Made by a program: the position numbers and the translations under genes
Notes under the pieces: generated by a model
Told to the model about the DNA's origin: nothing
The model's input: only the letters and a program-made list of their open reading frames with translations
Database searches by the model: none
Part shown: positions 1 to 8,364 of the stretch, piece after piece
How the letters are laid out: each line of letters opens with the position of its first letter
Position numbering within the stretch: the first letter of the stretch is position 1
Source of the DNA: SZUA-584 sp964441275
GTDB lineage: Bacteria > Bacillota > Clostridia > Christensenellales > SZUA-584
DNA: 64,000 nt
Reading direction: 5' to 3'
NCBI GenBank assembly: GCA_964441275.1
Contig: CAYTUG010000005.1
Coordinates: forward strand, 1 to 64,000

Positions 1-798
1 CATGGCCGTCATTGCAAGCCGCAAGTCGGAATCGATATTGATTTTGCATACGGCGCTTCTTGCCGCCTGCCGGAGCATTTCTTCAGGTACGCCTCTTGCA
101 TTGGGCATATCGCCGCCATTTTTATTGATTATATCTACAAGTTCGGGAATTACAGAAGACGCGCCATGCAAAACTATAGGAAACCCGGGTATTCTTTTTT
201 CTATCTCTTTAAGTATATCAAACCGCAGCCGTGGTTCCCCTTTAAATTTAAACGCGCCATGGCTTGTACCTATAGCAATCGCCAGCGAATCGGCGCCCGT
301 TCTGCTAACAAACTCCTCAACTTCATCCGGACGTGTATATGAAGCGTCTTCAGAAGAAACCTTAATATCGTCTTCAACACCTGCAAGCCTGCCAAGCTCA
401 GCCTCCACCACAACCCCTCTATCGTGGGCATAGTCAACAACTTTTTTTGACAGCGCTATGTTGTCCTCAAACGAAAGATGAGAGCCGTCAATCATCACCG
501 AGGTAAACCCAGAATCTACACATTCTTTGCATATTTCAAAAGTGTCTCCATGGTCAAGATGAAGGCATATGGGCAGCCCTGTATCCTCCAATGCCGCCTC
601 AACTAACTTTCTTAAATAAGTTGGGTTGGCGTAAGCCCTTGCTCCTTTTGAAACCTGCAGGATAAGTGGCGCATTTAATTCCTTAGCCGCCTCAGTTATC
701 CCTTGAACAATCTCCATGTTGTTTACATTAAATGCTCCGATTGCATAGCCGCCTTCGTATGCTTCTTTGAACATTTTTGTACTAGTGACTAATGGCAT
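1..798 (-). CDS. fba: Class II fructose-bisphosphate aldolase, 3' end outside window
   Basis: Zinc-dependent aldolase cleaving fructose-1,6-bisphosphate to dihydroxyacetone phosphate and glyceraldehyde-3-phosphate (glycolysis/gluconeogenesis, cytosol). The 266 visible residues begin MPLVTSTKMFKEAYEGGYAI and show the class II hallmarks HLDHGDT (zinc/catalytic region), DGSHLSFEDNI, the glycine/phosphate motif HGASS and INIDSDLR near the edge. The ATG at 798 follows an AAAGGAG ribosome site. The C-terminus (roughly 20-40 residues for this family) lies beyond position 1. A tagatose-bisphosphate aldolase of the same family is possible; the motifs do not separate the two. Confidence 0.93.
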   Translation of the reverse strand, partial: MPLVTSTKMFKEAYEGGYAIGAFNVNNMEIVQGITEAAKELNAPLILQVSKGARAYANPTYLRKLVEAALEDTGLPICLHLDHGDTFEICKECVDSGFTSVMIDGSHLSFEDNIALSKKVVDYAHDRGVVVEAELGRLAGVEDDIKVSSEDASYTRPDEVEEFVSRTGADSLAIAIGTSHGAFKFKGEPRLRFDILKEIEKRIPGFPIVLHGASSVIPELVDIINKNGGDMPNARGVPEEMLRQAARSAVCKINIDSDLRLAMTAM

Positions 799-843
799 TA
801 TATATACTCCTTTGAAAATTTATTTAAACTAATTCCAAGAGAT

Positions 844-872
844 ATTATATACCAAATATTTATATTGTTAAA
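844..872 (-). promoter_or_regulatory. SigA-like promoter of the aldolase gene
   Basis: On the minus strand TTTAAC and TATAAT are separated by exactly 17 bp, about 45 bp upstream of the aldolase ATG. Inferred from consensus only. Confidence 0.55.
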
Positions 873-1191
873 GTAGAAAATTTTTTTGTTTAGGTTTGTA
901 TAATTGAGATAGGAAATGTCGATATGGCGTCAGAATGTAAAATTGCTAAAAACAAGTGCCGGCGTGCGCCTTGCAAACCAATATTTGCAGGGCAATTTCA
1001 ACAAAACGGCTTAGGAGTAAAGACAAGCTATCACCATTCTTTAAACCTTGCAACTATAATGAGCAGGTTTGTATTTGAGAGTGGATTATTCTTATGCGGC
1101 ATTGTATAATTAGAATGCCAGCTGCATTCCTGCGGTAAGATAAACATCTTTTTGCAAGGCGGCAAAAAAATCTTAAGGAGTTGATGCCAGT
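873..1191. other. Intergenic stretch, no gene recognised
   Basis: Between the divergent aldolase promoter and the P-loop gene. A 61-codon open frame on the plus strand (924-1109) has no ribosome site and no recognisable protein character. Only the AAGGAG site for the next gene near 1175 is identifiable. Confidence 0.5.
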
Positions 1192-1593
1192 ATGATACAT
1201 TTGGTTTACGGAAAAAAGGGTACGGGAAAATCTAAAAAACTTATTAATATGGCAAACGCTGAAATGGAAAAGACACACGGAAACATTGTCTATATAGACG
1301 ATAGCAAACGCTATATGTACGATTTAAAGTATCAGATACGTTTCATCAACATGAGCGATTACAATATTGATTCGGCCGACATGCTCTATGGTTTCATATG
1401 CGGCATACTTTCCAGAGATTTTGACATTACTTCGATTTACGTTGACGGATTAAAAAGGATGGTAAATTACAAAAGCGAAAACCTTCAAACGCTGCTCACG
1501 CGCTTGGATACAGTTTTTGATGATATAAATGCATACATCGTTTTAAGCGGCGATGATGATATACCGGAATATTTAAAAAAGTATATAAAATAA
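1192..1593 (+). CDS. Small P-loop NTPase-like protein of unknown function
   Basis: A 133-residue protein with a Walker A-like motif GKKGTGKSKK at residues 8-17, a hydrophobic strand ending in acidic residues (NIVYIDD) and a second strand IVLSGDDD near the C-terminus. It is far shorter than most P-loop ATPases and has no clear Walker B/sensor set. The ATG is preceded by AAGGAGTTGATGCCAGT, an acceptable ribosome site. It lies 69 bp upstream of thrC on the same strand and may be co-transcribed. Similar short P-loop proteins occur in clostridial genomes without assigned function; an ATP- or GTP-binding role is inference. Confidence 0.7.
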   Translation: MIHLVYGKKGTGKSKKLINMANAEMEKTHGNIVYIDDSKRYMYDLKYQIRFINMSDYNIDSADMLYGFICGILSRDFDITSIYVDGLKRMVNYKSENLQTLLTRLDTVFDDINAYIVLSGDDDIPEYLKKYIK

Positions 1594-1662
1594 AATGCCT
1601 TAACAAAAAACAAGCCGGTTATTACATGGGCTATAGTTTTAGTGTTAGTTTTGGAGGCGGCA

Positions 1663-3117
1663 ATGTTACTCATTAGCACAAGAACCAATAACAGCGGCAT
1701 AAAAGCCGGTGATGCTACGCTTGCCGGGATTGCGCCGGACGGCGGGCTTTTTGTGCCAAGCAAATTTCCGGCTTTGGATATTGAAAAAACTTTATCCTTT
1801 CCGTACCATAATCTTTGCGCTTATGTTTTAAGCCTGTTTTACGGCGGGACAAACGCGCTTGGCGGCATCACAAAACAAGCGTATCAAAATTTTGACCACA
1901 GCGCAGTTGCGCCTGTTGTAAAAATCGCCCCTTGCGAATACATGTTAGAACTTTGGCACGGGCCAACGCTTGCGTTTAAAGACATGGCTTTAAGCGTGCT
2001 TCCAAGGCTTATGGTTGCGGCAAAAAAAAGCAGCCAAAAAATATTGGTATTGGTAGCCACGTCAGGGGATACAGGCAAAGCTGCATTGGAAGGGTTTTGT
2101 GACGTGCCAGAAACGCGCATCGTGGTGTTCTACCCGTACGGCGGGGTATCGCAACTGCAGCGTTTACAGATGGTTACCCAACAGGGCGGCAATACGCACG
2201 TAATGGCAGTCAACGGAAATTTTGACGATACACAAAATACCGTCAAAGAGATATTTACCGACGCTGAGTTTATTTCTTTGGCGCTAAAACAGGGCTATTG
2301 CCTCTCATCCGCAAACTCTATAAACTTTGGGCGGCTTGCGCCGCAGATTGCGTATTATGTGAGCGCGTATGCACAGCTTGCCGTATCTAAAGAAATATCA
2401 GTTGGGGAAGAAATTAACTTTGTAGTCCCCACCGGCAATTTTGGAAATATACTCGCCGCTTTTTACGCAAAACAAATGGGGCTACCTATAAAGAGGCTTA
2501 TATGCGCATCTAATAAAAACAACATACTTACGGACTTTTTCAACAGCGGCACATACAACTTAAACCGGCCTTTTTACAAAACTATGTCGCCGTCAATGGA
2601 TATTCTTATATCGAGCAATCTTGAAAGACTGCTGTTCGAGTTAAATTCACGGGATGCTTCGGCAGTGGCAGGTATGATGAATTCGCTTAAAGAGAATGGA
2701 GAATACAGCATCACGTCAGAGGCTAAGCAGGCGCTAAAATCGGGCTTTTTTGCCGATTGGTGTGACGAGTTTGAAACGGCGAAAAGCATAAAAGACACGT
2801 TTGAAGAAAAGAATTACATTATGGATACTCATACCGCGGTGGCTATGGGCGTGTTTAATAAATATAAGAAGACGGGAGATAGCACAAAAACAGTAATCGT
2901 GTCTACGGCATCGCCATATAAGTTTCCTTGCGATGTGCTAAAATCGCTCGGGCAAAATGTATGCAACATGTCCGAGTTTGAAGCGGCAATAAAATTAAGC
3001 GATTTAACGGGAACTAAATTGCCAAAGCAGATTATGGAGCTTGAAGGCAAGCCCATACGGCATGCCGGAGTGTTCGATAAAGGCGAGCTTAAGCAGGCAG
3101 TTCTTAGCGTATTATAA
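1663..3117 (+). CDS. thrC: Threonine synthase
   Basis: PLP-dependent enzyme converting O-phosphohomoserine to threonine, the last step of threonine synthesis. The 484-residue product has the threonine synthase N-terminal region (TLAGIAPDGGLFVP), the PLP-lysine motif TLAFKDMAL, the serine/glycine-rich phosphate loop ATSGDTGKAA and the NFGNILA segment. An in-frame GTG lies 21 bp upstream at 1642, but the ATG at 1663 sits 8 nt after GGAGG and fits the family start. It is followed 2 bp later by the DUF503 gene and then trpS, suggesting one transcript. Confidence 0.95.
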   Translation: MLLISTRTNNSGIKAGDATLAGIAPDGGLFVPSKFPALDIEKTLSFPYHNLCAYVLSLFYGGTNALGGITKQAYQNFDHSAVAPVVKIAPCEYMLELWHGPTLAFKDMALSVLPRLMVAAKKSSQKILVLVATSGDTGKAALEGFCDVPETRIVVFYPYGGVSQLQRLQMVTQQGGNTHVMAVNGNFDDTQNTVKEIFTDAEFISLALKQGYCLSSANSINFGRLAPQIAYYVSAYAQLAVSKEISVGEEINFVVPTGNFGNILAAFYAKQMGLPIKRLICASNKNNILTDFFNSGTYNLNRPFYKTMSPSMDILISSNLERLLFELNSRDASAVAGMMNSLKENGEYSITSEAKQALKSGFFADWCDEFETAKSIKDTFEEKNYIMDTHTAVAMGVFNKYKKTGDSTKTVIVSTASPYKFPCDVLKSLGQNVCNMSEFEAAIKLSDLTGTKLPKQIMELEGKPIRHAGVFDKGELKQAVLSVL

Positions 3118-3119
3118 AA

Positions 3120-3395
3120 ATGCATTTTGAGTGTTTTGAATTAACGCTGCGGATTCCCGGGGCGTCAAGTTTAAAAGAAAAGCGCCGCATTATAAACAGC
3201 TTGAAGCAAAGATGTAAAGCCAGGTTCAATATTTCCGTTGTTGAATGCAATCAAGATAATAAATGGCAGACCGCGCATCTTGGTTTTGCTGTTGCAGCGC
3301 TAAGCGCCAGCACCGCGCGCAATGTTAAACAATCTGTTATTGATTTTATAACAGAAGACGCCAGAACAGATATTATTGATATAATTACAACATAG
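3120..3395 (+). CDS. DUF503 / YlxP-like protein
   Basis: A 91-residue ferredoxin-fold-like protein with the DUF503 signature at the N-terminus (LTLRIPGASSLKEKRRIINS). In other Firmicutes ylxP lies beside nusA-infB-rbfA and a ribosome-related role has been suggested; here it sits between thrC and trpS, which is not that context. The start overlaps the thrC downstream region by spacing (2 bp gap) and has no strong ribosome site, consistent with translational coupling. The biochemical function is unknown. Confidence 0.85.
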   Translation: MHFECFELTLRIPGASSLKEKRRIINSLKQRCKARFNISVVECNQDNKWQTAHLGFAVAALSASTARNVKQSVIDFITEDARTDIIDIITT

Positions 3396-3403
3396 GAGGA
3401 CTA

Positions 3404-4399
3404 ATGAAAAAAATCATTTTTTCGGGCGTGCAGCCTTCAGGTGTTTTGACAATAGGCAATTATTTGGGCGCTATTAAAAACTGGGTTAAACTGCAAGACG
3501 AATATAACTGTTATTATTGCGTAGTTGATATGCACGCGTTAACGGTCAGGCAGGATTCTGCAAATCTTAGGAAACGCTGTCTTGATACGTTGTCAATGCT
3601 GTTAGCTTCGGGGTTAGACCCTCATAAGAACACAATATACTTCCAGTCGCATGTTACGTGTCATGCCGAATTGATGTGGACGCTGTCCTGTTATACGTAT
3701 TTGGGCGAATTGTCCCGCATGACGCAGTTTAAAGAAAAAAGCGAAAGGCATTCCGACAATATAAACGCCGGGCTTTTTACCTATCCTGTGCTTATGGCTG
3801 CCGACATACTGCTCTTTGGTACTCATTTGGTGCCTGTGGGGGCCGATCAGAAACAGCATTTAGAAATAACGCGCGATATTGCGCAGCGTTTTAACAATTT
3901 ATATGGGCAGGTATTTACCATACCCGAGCCTTATATTCCAAAATCGGGCGCAAGGATAATGAGCTTGTCCGAGCCTGATTTTAAGATGAGCAAATCAGAC
4001 GGCAACGAAAACGCCTACATTTCACTGTTGGATACCCCCGATGTAATAATGCGTAAAATAAAGCGCGCCGTAACCGACTCTGAAGCAAAGATATATTATT
4101 CTGAGCAGAAGCCGGGAGTATCAAACCTTATCAGTATTTACAGTTCGGTGACAGGGAAAAGCATAAGCCAAACTGAGCAGGAGTTTTGCGATAAGGGTTA
4201 CGGAGTGTTAAAAGAGCGTACCGCGCAAGCGTTGATTGAGGAGATAAAACCGTTGCAGCAGCGGTTTGCACAAATTCGCGCGGACAAGGCGTATCTTAAT
4301 AATGTGATAAAAACCGGAGCGGAGCGCGCGCACACAGCGGCAACAAGAATGATGAACAAAGTATACAAAAAAATTGGCGTTGCGCCAAAAGAAATATAG
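3404..4399 (+). CDS. trpS: Tryptophan--tRNA ligase
   Basis: Class Ic aminoacyl-tRNA synthetase charging tRNA-Trp. The 331-residue length is typical of the bacterial enzyme. The HIGH-equivalent motif is seen as PSGVLTIGNYLGAI near residues 10-23, and the KMSKS motif appears intact as FKMSKSDGN near residue 197. The ATG lies after GGAGG, 8 bp beyond the DUF503 stop. No T-box-like leader is visible upstream, as expected for an internal operon gene. Confidence 0.97.
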   Translation: MKKIIFSGVQPSGVLTIGNYLGAIKNWVKLQDEYNCYYCVVDMHALTVRQDSANLRKRCLDTLSMLLASGLDPHKNTIYFQSHVTCHAELMWTLSCYTYLGELSRMTQFKEKSERHSDNINAGLFTYPVLMAADILLFGTHLVPVGADQKQHLEITRDIAQRFNNLYGQVFTIPEPYIPKSGARIMSLSEPDFKMSKSDGNENAYISLLDTPDVIMRKIKRAVTDSEAKIYYSEQKPGVSNLISIYSSVTGKSISQTEQEFCDKGYGVLKERTAQALIEEIKPLQQRFAQIRADKAYLNNVIKTGAERAHTAATRMMNKVYKKIGVAPKEI

Positions 4400-4445
4400 T
4401 TCTTGTAACCTGACTCGTCTGTATGCATACAGAATGTAAAAAGAA

Positions 4446-4468
4446 GAGGGCTTATGCGAAAAGCCCTC
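4446..4468 (+). terminator. Hairpin downstream of trpS
   Basis: GAGGGCTT and AAGCCCTC form a perfect 8-bp stem with a 7-nt loop, 46 bp after the trpS stop. No clear U-run follows on the plus strand, so it may be a weak or factor-assisted terminator. Confidence 0.45.
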
Positions 4469-4560
4469 AGTAACAACATTTAAGTACACAACTTTGTGTG
4501 TATTTATGCTGTCATCTCGTGACTTTAAATCGGGTGCAGCGCCTGCACCATAAATTTATC

Positions 4561-4788
4561 TTAGCATTTTGCCGGTCCGCAGCTTGCTCCGCCAAACCCA
4601 TCGCCACAGCAGCAAAGCAATAAGATTATCCAGAGAATGCACGAGCATCCGCCGCCACCGCCGCCGAATCCGCCGAAACCGCGGCCGCAGTCGCCGGCAC
4701 CGCCCAAGCCGCCGCAGCAGCAGAGCAGAAGTATAATCAGCCAGCAACAGTTATTGCCAAGGCCGCCGCATCCACAATCGTAACCCAT
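4561..4788 (-). CDS. Gly/Cys-rich small protein with two hydrophobic CCC segments
   Basis: A 75-residue protein made of glycine-rich runs and cysteine clusters around two near-repeats, CCWLIILLLCCCGG and CSCILWIILLLCCCGD. A near-perfect AAGGAGG ribosome site precedes the ATG, which argues for a real gene despite the low-complexity sequence. It resembles the short cysteine-rich clostridial proteins sometimes annotated 'chorion class high-cysteine protein' and, more loosely, the small spore-associated YjcZ-type proteins. A membrane, spore-coat or metal-binding role would be inference. It stands alone between convergent trpS and upstream rmuC. Confidence 0.7.
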   Translation of the reverse strand: MGYDCGCGGLGNNCCWLIILLLCCCGGLGGAGDCGRGFGGFGGGGGGCSCILWIILLLCCCGDGFGGASCGPAKC

Positions 4789-4881
4789 ATATTCTTCCTC
4801 CTTGATAGATTTTAGGTATTCCCATTTATTTAGGCTCAGTTTATATTACGCAGAGGAAATATATTTGGTGCATGAGAGTTC

Positions 4882-6081
4882 CTATTCAGAATGTGCGCTA
4901 TCGAGCATTTGAACGTCTGACAGCTGTTTTTCAAGCCGTCGTGACTTTCGCGAGGCTTCTTCTAAATTGTTTTGCGCCGCGGATAAGCTGCGTTGCGTTT
5001 TTTCTATTGCGCTAATAAAACCCGAAAATGCGTTGCGGGTTATGTCTAACAGTTTTAAAACCTCTCCCGAGCGTTTTTCTATTGCCAATGTTCTAAACCC
5101 CATTTGCAAACTTGAAAGCAAAGCGGTAAGAGTTGAAGGGCCTGCTATTGTGATATTGTATTCCCGTTGGCAGATATCAAAAATGCCAATATTGATTGCA
5201 TCGGCGTAAAGACCTTCGGTGGGCAGATACATTATGGCAAAATCCGTTGTGTCGGGAGGATAAATATATTTGTCTCTTATACGTTTCGCTTCGGTGATAA
5301 GGCTTTTGCCGAGAGCCTTTAAAGCTTCTTTTGCCAGCTGCGTATCTCCCGATGCTAACATATTATCTTTGCGGATGTAATCCTCCATAGGAAATTTTGA
5401 GTCAATAGGCAGCAACAGAGGCTCTTTGTTCAATCCGGGCAATAGGACGGCGTATTCTACATGTTCGCGCCCTTTTCCTATTACAGCGTCTTTAACGTAC
5501 TGCGCAGGCGAAAGCATGGCGGAAAGCAAGCTGCCCAATTGGGCTTCACCCCAAGTTCCGCGGACTTTCACATTAGAGAGTACGCGCTTTAAATCGCCCA
5601 CCCCCGCCGCTAAAGAGCGCACTTCGCCCATGCTTACAAACACTTGTTCCAATTGATCGGAAACCTGCTTGAAAGAGCCTGTCAGCCTTTGGTTTAAGGT
5701 TTCCGATAGCTGTTGGTCAACGGTCGTGCGCATTTGCTCAAGCCTTCGCTCGTTAGAATCCGACATGTTTTTAAGCTGCGTTTCTACCGTTTTGCGCAAG
5801 CATTCCATACTTGCAGCATTTGAAACAGCCGTTTTATTTAATGTGTTTGAAAAGTTATCCCCTATGGCGCCGAACATTTCGCGTACTTCTCGCCGTTGAA
5901 GATAGGCGTTTTGCGCTGCCTGCTTTTTGGTATCCGAAAGCAATCCAAACAATGCAGACTGTAAATTATTTAAAGCCTCTTTATTGTCACACAGTTTTTT
6001 GTTCTTAGAAATCAGTATGCTGATTATCACAGCAGCCAATAGAATATTGATAAGAACAGCTATATAAAAAAGCGCATCCAA
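4882..6081 (-). CDS. rmuC: RmuC-family protein
   Basis: Predicted inner-face membrane-anchored protein of the RmuC family, linked to limiting DNA inversion/recombination and containing a restriction-endonuclease-like fold in known members. One N-terminal transmembrane segment (ALFYIAVLINILLAAVIISIL) is followed by a long coiled coil (to about residue 140) and the conserved domain with VKVRGTWGEAQLGSLL, LPIDSKFPMEDY and DFAIMYLPTEGLY. A TTG at 6102 opens the frame further, but the TTG at 6081 has AAAGGA at proper spacing and is preferred (399 residues). Monocistronic. Confidence 0.92.
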   Translation of the reverse strand: MDALFYIAVLINILLAAVIISILISKNKKLCDNKEALNNLQSALFGLLSDTKKQAAQNAYLQRREVREMFGAIGDNFSNTLNKTAVSNAASMECLRKTVETQLKNMSDSNERRLEQMRTTVDQQLSETLNQRLTGSFKQVSDQLEQVFVSMGEVRSLAAGVGDLKRVLSNVKVRGTWGEAQLGSLLSAMLSPAQYVKDAVIGKGREHVEYAVLLPGLNKEPLLLPIDSKFPMEDYIRKDNMLASGDTQLAKEALKALGKSLITEAKRIRDKYIYPPDTTDFAIMYLPTEGLYADAINIGIFDICQREYNITIAGPSTLTALLSSLQMGFRTLAIEKRSGEVLKLLDITRNAFSGFISAIEKTQRSLSAAQNNLEEASRKSRRLEKQLSDVQMLDSAHSE

Positions 6082-6226
6082 ACAACCACCATCCTTTCGC
6101 AATATATTATAACAGATATCAGACCGTTTTTATGTACACCTGCTAATTGTAATTATTGATATGCGATAAAAAATTGTTGACTTAAGTATACATTTTATGT
6201 TATTCTTATAAAAAACGGAGATAATA

Positions 6227-6694
6227 ATGTGCATAGGTGAACGTAGCATCCCAACCATACTTAAATGGATGATAGAATGCCTTTTGATACCCGGCGTATT
6301 GATTATATTAGCATTTCCTTTTGTGTGGATATTTGGTTCGGCGGCAATAAGAAACTTTTTTGCCGGCCACACCGATGACCCATGGATTACATTCGTTTTT
6401 TTGCAGATAAGCGCAATCCTTTGCTGGTTAATACTGTTTTTTCTGTGGCGTTTGCTAACCAAAGTTATAAAAAGCTCGCCTTTTGTGTACAGCAATGTGC
6501 GTTATCTAAAATATATATCTTATCTTTGCGCAATTGCCGCCGTTGTATTGTTAGTAAAAACATTTTTAGATTTTTCGGTTTTAACGCCTGTTGTGGCAGT
6601 GCTTTCTGTGCTTTCCAGCCTTTTCTGCCAAACGCTCGCAGCTGTGTTCGACAAGGCTATCAGGATAAAAGGCGAGAACGATCTAACAATCTGA
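6227..6694 (+). CDS. DUF2975 membrane protein
   Basis: A 155-residue integral membrane protein with about four hydrophobic segments (residues 15-45, 58-82, 95-117, 122-142), matching the DUF2975 family in size and layout. GGAG precedes the ATG. It is followed 12 bp later by a YozG-like XRE regulator; DUF2975 plus small XRE pairs are a common gene pair in Firmicutes, with the HTH protein presumed to regulate the pair. The function of the membrane protein is unknown. Confidence 0.85.
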   Translation: MCIGERSIPTILKWMIECLLIPGVLIILAFPFVWIFGSAAIRNFFAGHTDDPWITFVFLQISAILCWLILFFLWRLLTKVIKSSPFVYSNVRYLKYISYLCAIAAVVLLVKTFLDFSVLTPVVAVLSVLSSLFCQTLAAVFDKAIRIKGENDLTI

Positions 6695-6706
6695 AGGGAG
6701 GATAAA

Positions 6707-6925
6707 TTGGCTATTATTGTGAACCTTGACGTTATGATGGCAAAAAGAAAGATGTCGCTTAACGAGCTTTCAGATAAAGTAGGCATAACAAAGGCTAATT
6801 TGTCTATTCTAAAAACCGGTAAAGCCAAGGCAATACGCTTCTCGACGCTTAATTCCATATGTACCGAGCTTAACTGTCAGCCGGGAGATATATTAGAACA
6901 CAGAGAAGATGACAAGCAATTATAA
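6707..6925 (+). CDS. Small XRE/Cro-family regulator (YozG-like)
   Basis: A 72-residue single-domain helix-turn-helix protein: MMAKRKMSLNELSDKVGI, then TKANLSILKTGKAKAIRF, then the terminal CTELNCQPGDILEH typical of YozG-type regulators. The start is TTG at 6707 behind AAGGGAGG. It partners the DUF2975 gene immediately upstream and probably controls it. Confidence 0.92.
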   Translation: MAIIVNLDVMMAKRKMSLNELSDKVGITKANLSILKTGKAKAIRFSTLNSICTELNCQPGDILEHREDDKQL

Positions 6926-7283
6926 ATATCATTGCAACCTCATTTTATAGAGCATTTTTAAATGAGTTTGAAAGCAAATCCCTGATTTAGTCAACCCGTA
7001 TAAGTGCAAGAAAAAAATTTGGTCAGCTTTTGGGTCATTATTGATAGCTGATATTGGAAATTTCAATAATCCCGTTGTTATTTATTTGCCAGACTCTCCC
7101 AAATCCCATCATGCTGCTATATTGTTGCACCGTTGCCGTTTGCTCCTTATATGTTTGTCACGCTGCCGCGCATATAGATTTTATCTTTGCTGCTAAGTCG
7201 GTATAATGCGTTGTTTCGCGCCGTTTCCCCATAATTTTCGCATGTCGGCGCTCTTTTGCGAAGTTATTCGTTTTTGCGCAAAC
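6926..7283. other. Intergenic stretch, nothing recognised
   Basis: Convergent gap between the XRE gene and the spore-protein gene. No open frame with a ribosome site, repeat or structured RNA was recognised apart from the terminator at its right end. Confidence 0.5.
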
Positions 7284-7311
7284 AAAAAGAGAGGCACCTT
7301 GCGATGCCCCT
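7284..7311 (-). terminator. Rho-independent terminator of the spore-protein gene
   Basis: On the minus strand GAGGGGCA and TGCCTCTC pair around an 8-nt loop and are followed by TTTTTG, 14 bp beyond the stop codon. Confidence 0.8.
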
Positions 7312-7325
7312 CATCGGCTTGGAGG

Positions 7326-7490
7326 TTATGTCATTGACCTTTCAGCCATCTCAATCGCCTCACGAACAATATTCCCGCAATTTCTTGAAGTAACTCCGCC
7401 CCAGCCTTCGCTGTTTACGATGTTATCGACACCAAGCCGTTTTGCGATTTCTTGTTTTAAAGGCTCCGACATTAACTTTCGTCTTGACAT
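7326..7490 (-). CDS. Alpha/beta-type small acid-soluble spore protein
   Basis: A 54-residue DNA-binding spore protein that coats and protects DNA in the forespore. The sequence MSRRKLMSEPLKQEIAKRLG followed by EGWGGVTSR and GNIVREAIEMAE matches the divergent clostridial alpha/beta SASP class; the glycine pair and GNIV motif are the conserved DNA-binding features. The frame opens further upstream, but the ATG at 7490 has GGAGG six bases before it. This is the window's best sign of sporulation. Expected to be transcribed by SigG late in the forespore. Confidence 0.93.
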   Translation of the reverse strand: MSRRKLMSEPLKQEIAKRLGVDNIVNSEGWGGVTSRNCGNIVREAIEMAERSMT

Positions 7491-7527
7491 TGTAACCTCC
7501 GTTACGTTTATTCGGGCGCCCATATCA

Positions 7528-7534
7528 TAGTATG
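7528..7534 (-). promoter_or_regulatory. Possible SigG -10 element
   Basis: CATACTA on the minus strand matches the SigG -10 consensus and lies 38 bp before the SASP start codon. No convincing -35 element was found 17-18 bp further upstream, so the call rests on the -10 and the gene type. Confidence 0.4.
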
Positions 7535-7681
7535 CCCGCATTTGCATATATTTTAATAGAATAAAGTGGTTTTAATGTTTTTGGAAGAAAAGCGGCATGC
7601 TTTAAACAAAAGTAAAAATTTACAGCAAATTAAAACAGCGCTTTTATAAAAGCTAAACATACATGGTTTTTCATGCAAGCT

Positions 7682-8293
7682 TTAGGCGGCCCATTCGTCT
7701 AAACCTTTGAATACAGCCTCTTTCGTCTGCATGCAGATAGCCGGCAAAGAACCTCCCCAAGCCTTTTCGGCAGCCGCAAATCCTTTTTCTATGGCGCCCT
7801 TTAATTCGGCAAGTTTTGAAGCGTCGCCGCCCGATATACCTTTGGCAAACTCTATTATTCTTTCTGAAGTTTGTTTTACGCCCCAATAACCGTCTTGGGC
7901 AATATCCTGCTGCGCTTTTAGTTTAGTCGCCTCGTCAACCCGCAAATTTTCAAAATAGCCTTTTATGTTACCGTTGTATTTTTTAAAAATCTGCGCGTAG
8001 CTTAAGCCCTTGCCCTCCGCCGTTTTAACGCTCTGCATGGTCAGCAGTTTTTCTACCACGCCCTTAAGCCCGTTCAACTTGGCGTTTGCCTTAAGGCTCA
8101 TTCCGCTTATTGCAGTTGAGTTTTTAGAATAGAGTTTATTTTTGTTAGCTTGCGGCGAAGATTTAACAAACACTGCGGCTTTTGTGTCAGCATCGTATTC
8201 TTTTGTTTCAATGATTTTGCGTTCCTTCGCATTAGCTTCAAAAATTTTATCCCCCGTAGCGCCCTGATGCGATGAAATTGGGTTAATAGCCAT
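7682..8293 (-). CDS. Uncharacterised cytosolic protein with conserved clostridial C-terminal domain
   Basis: A 203-residue hydrophilic protein without signal peptide or membrane segment. The N-terminal ~90 residues are low-complexity and Lys/Ala-rich; the C-terminal half contains GYWGVKQTSERIIEFAKG and FAAAEKAWGGSLPAI. This resembles the C-terminal module of clostridial proteins annotated as 'hydrogenase-4 component G' / DUF5610, a label with no demonstrated link to hydrogenase. AAGGAGG precedes the ATG. It stands alone between the spore-protein gene and mscS. Function unknown. Confidence 0.8.
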   Translation of the reverse strand: MAINPISSHQGATGDKIFEANAKERKIIETKEYDADTKAAVFVKSSPQANKNKLYSKNSTAISGMSLKANAKLNGLKGVVEKLLTMQSVKTAEGKGLSYAQIFKKYNGNIKGYFENLRVDEATKLKAQQDIAQDGYWGVKQTSERIIEFAKGISGGDASKLAELKGAIEKGFAAAEKAWGGSLPAICMQTKEAVFKGLDEWAA

Positions 8294-8364
8294 ATTTAAT
8301 GCCTCCTTGCATATATACTTACTATATCGTTATAACCGGGCGCAAGCTTTAAGCCTTCTTATTG

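Noticed and set aside
2..433. Long open frame on the plus strand opposite the aldolase gene
   Set aside because: No ribosome site, low-complexity Ser/Thr-rich translation; the minus strand encodes a clear aldolase.
924..1109. 61-codon plus-strand open frame
   Set aside because: No ribosome site and no recognisable protein pattern.
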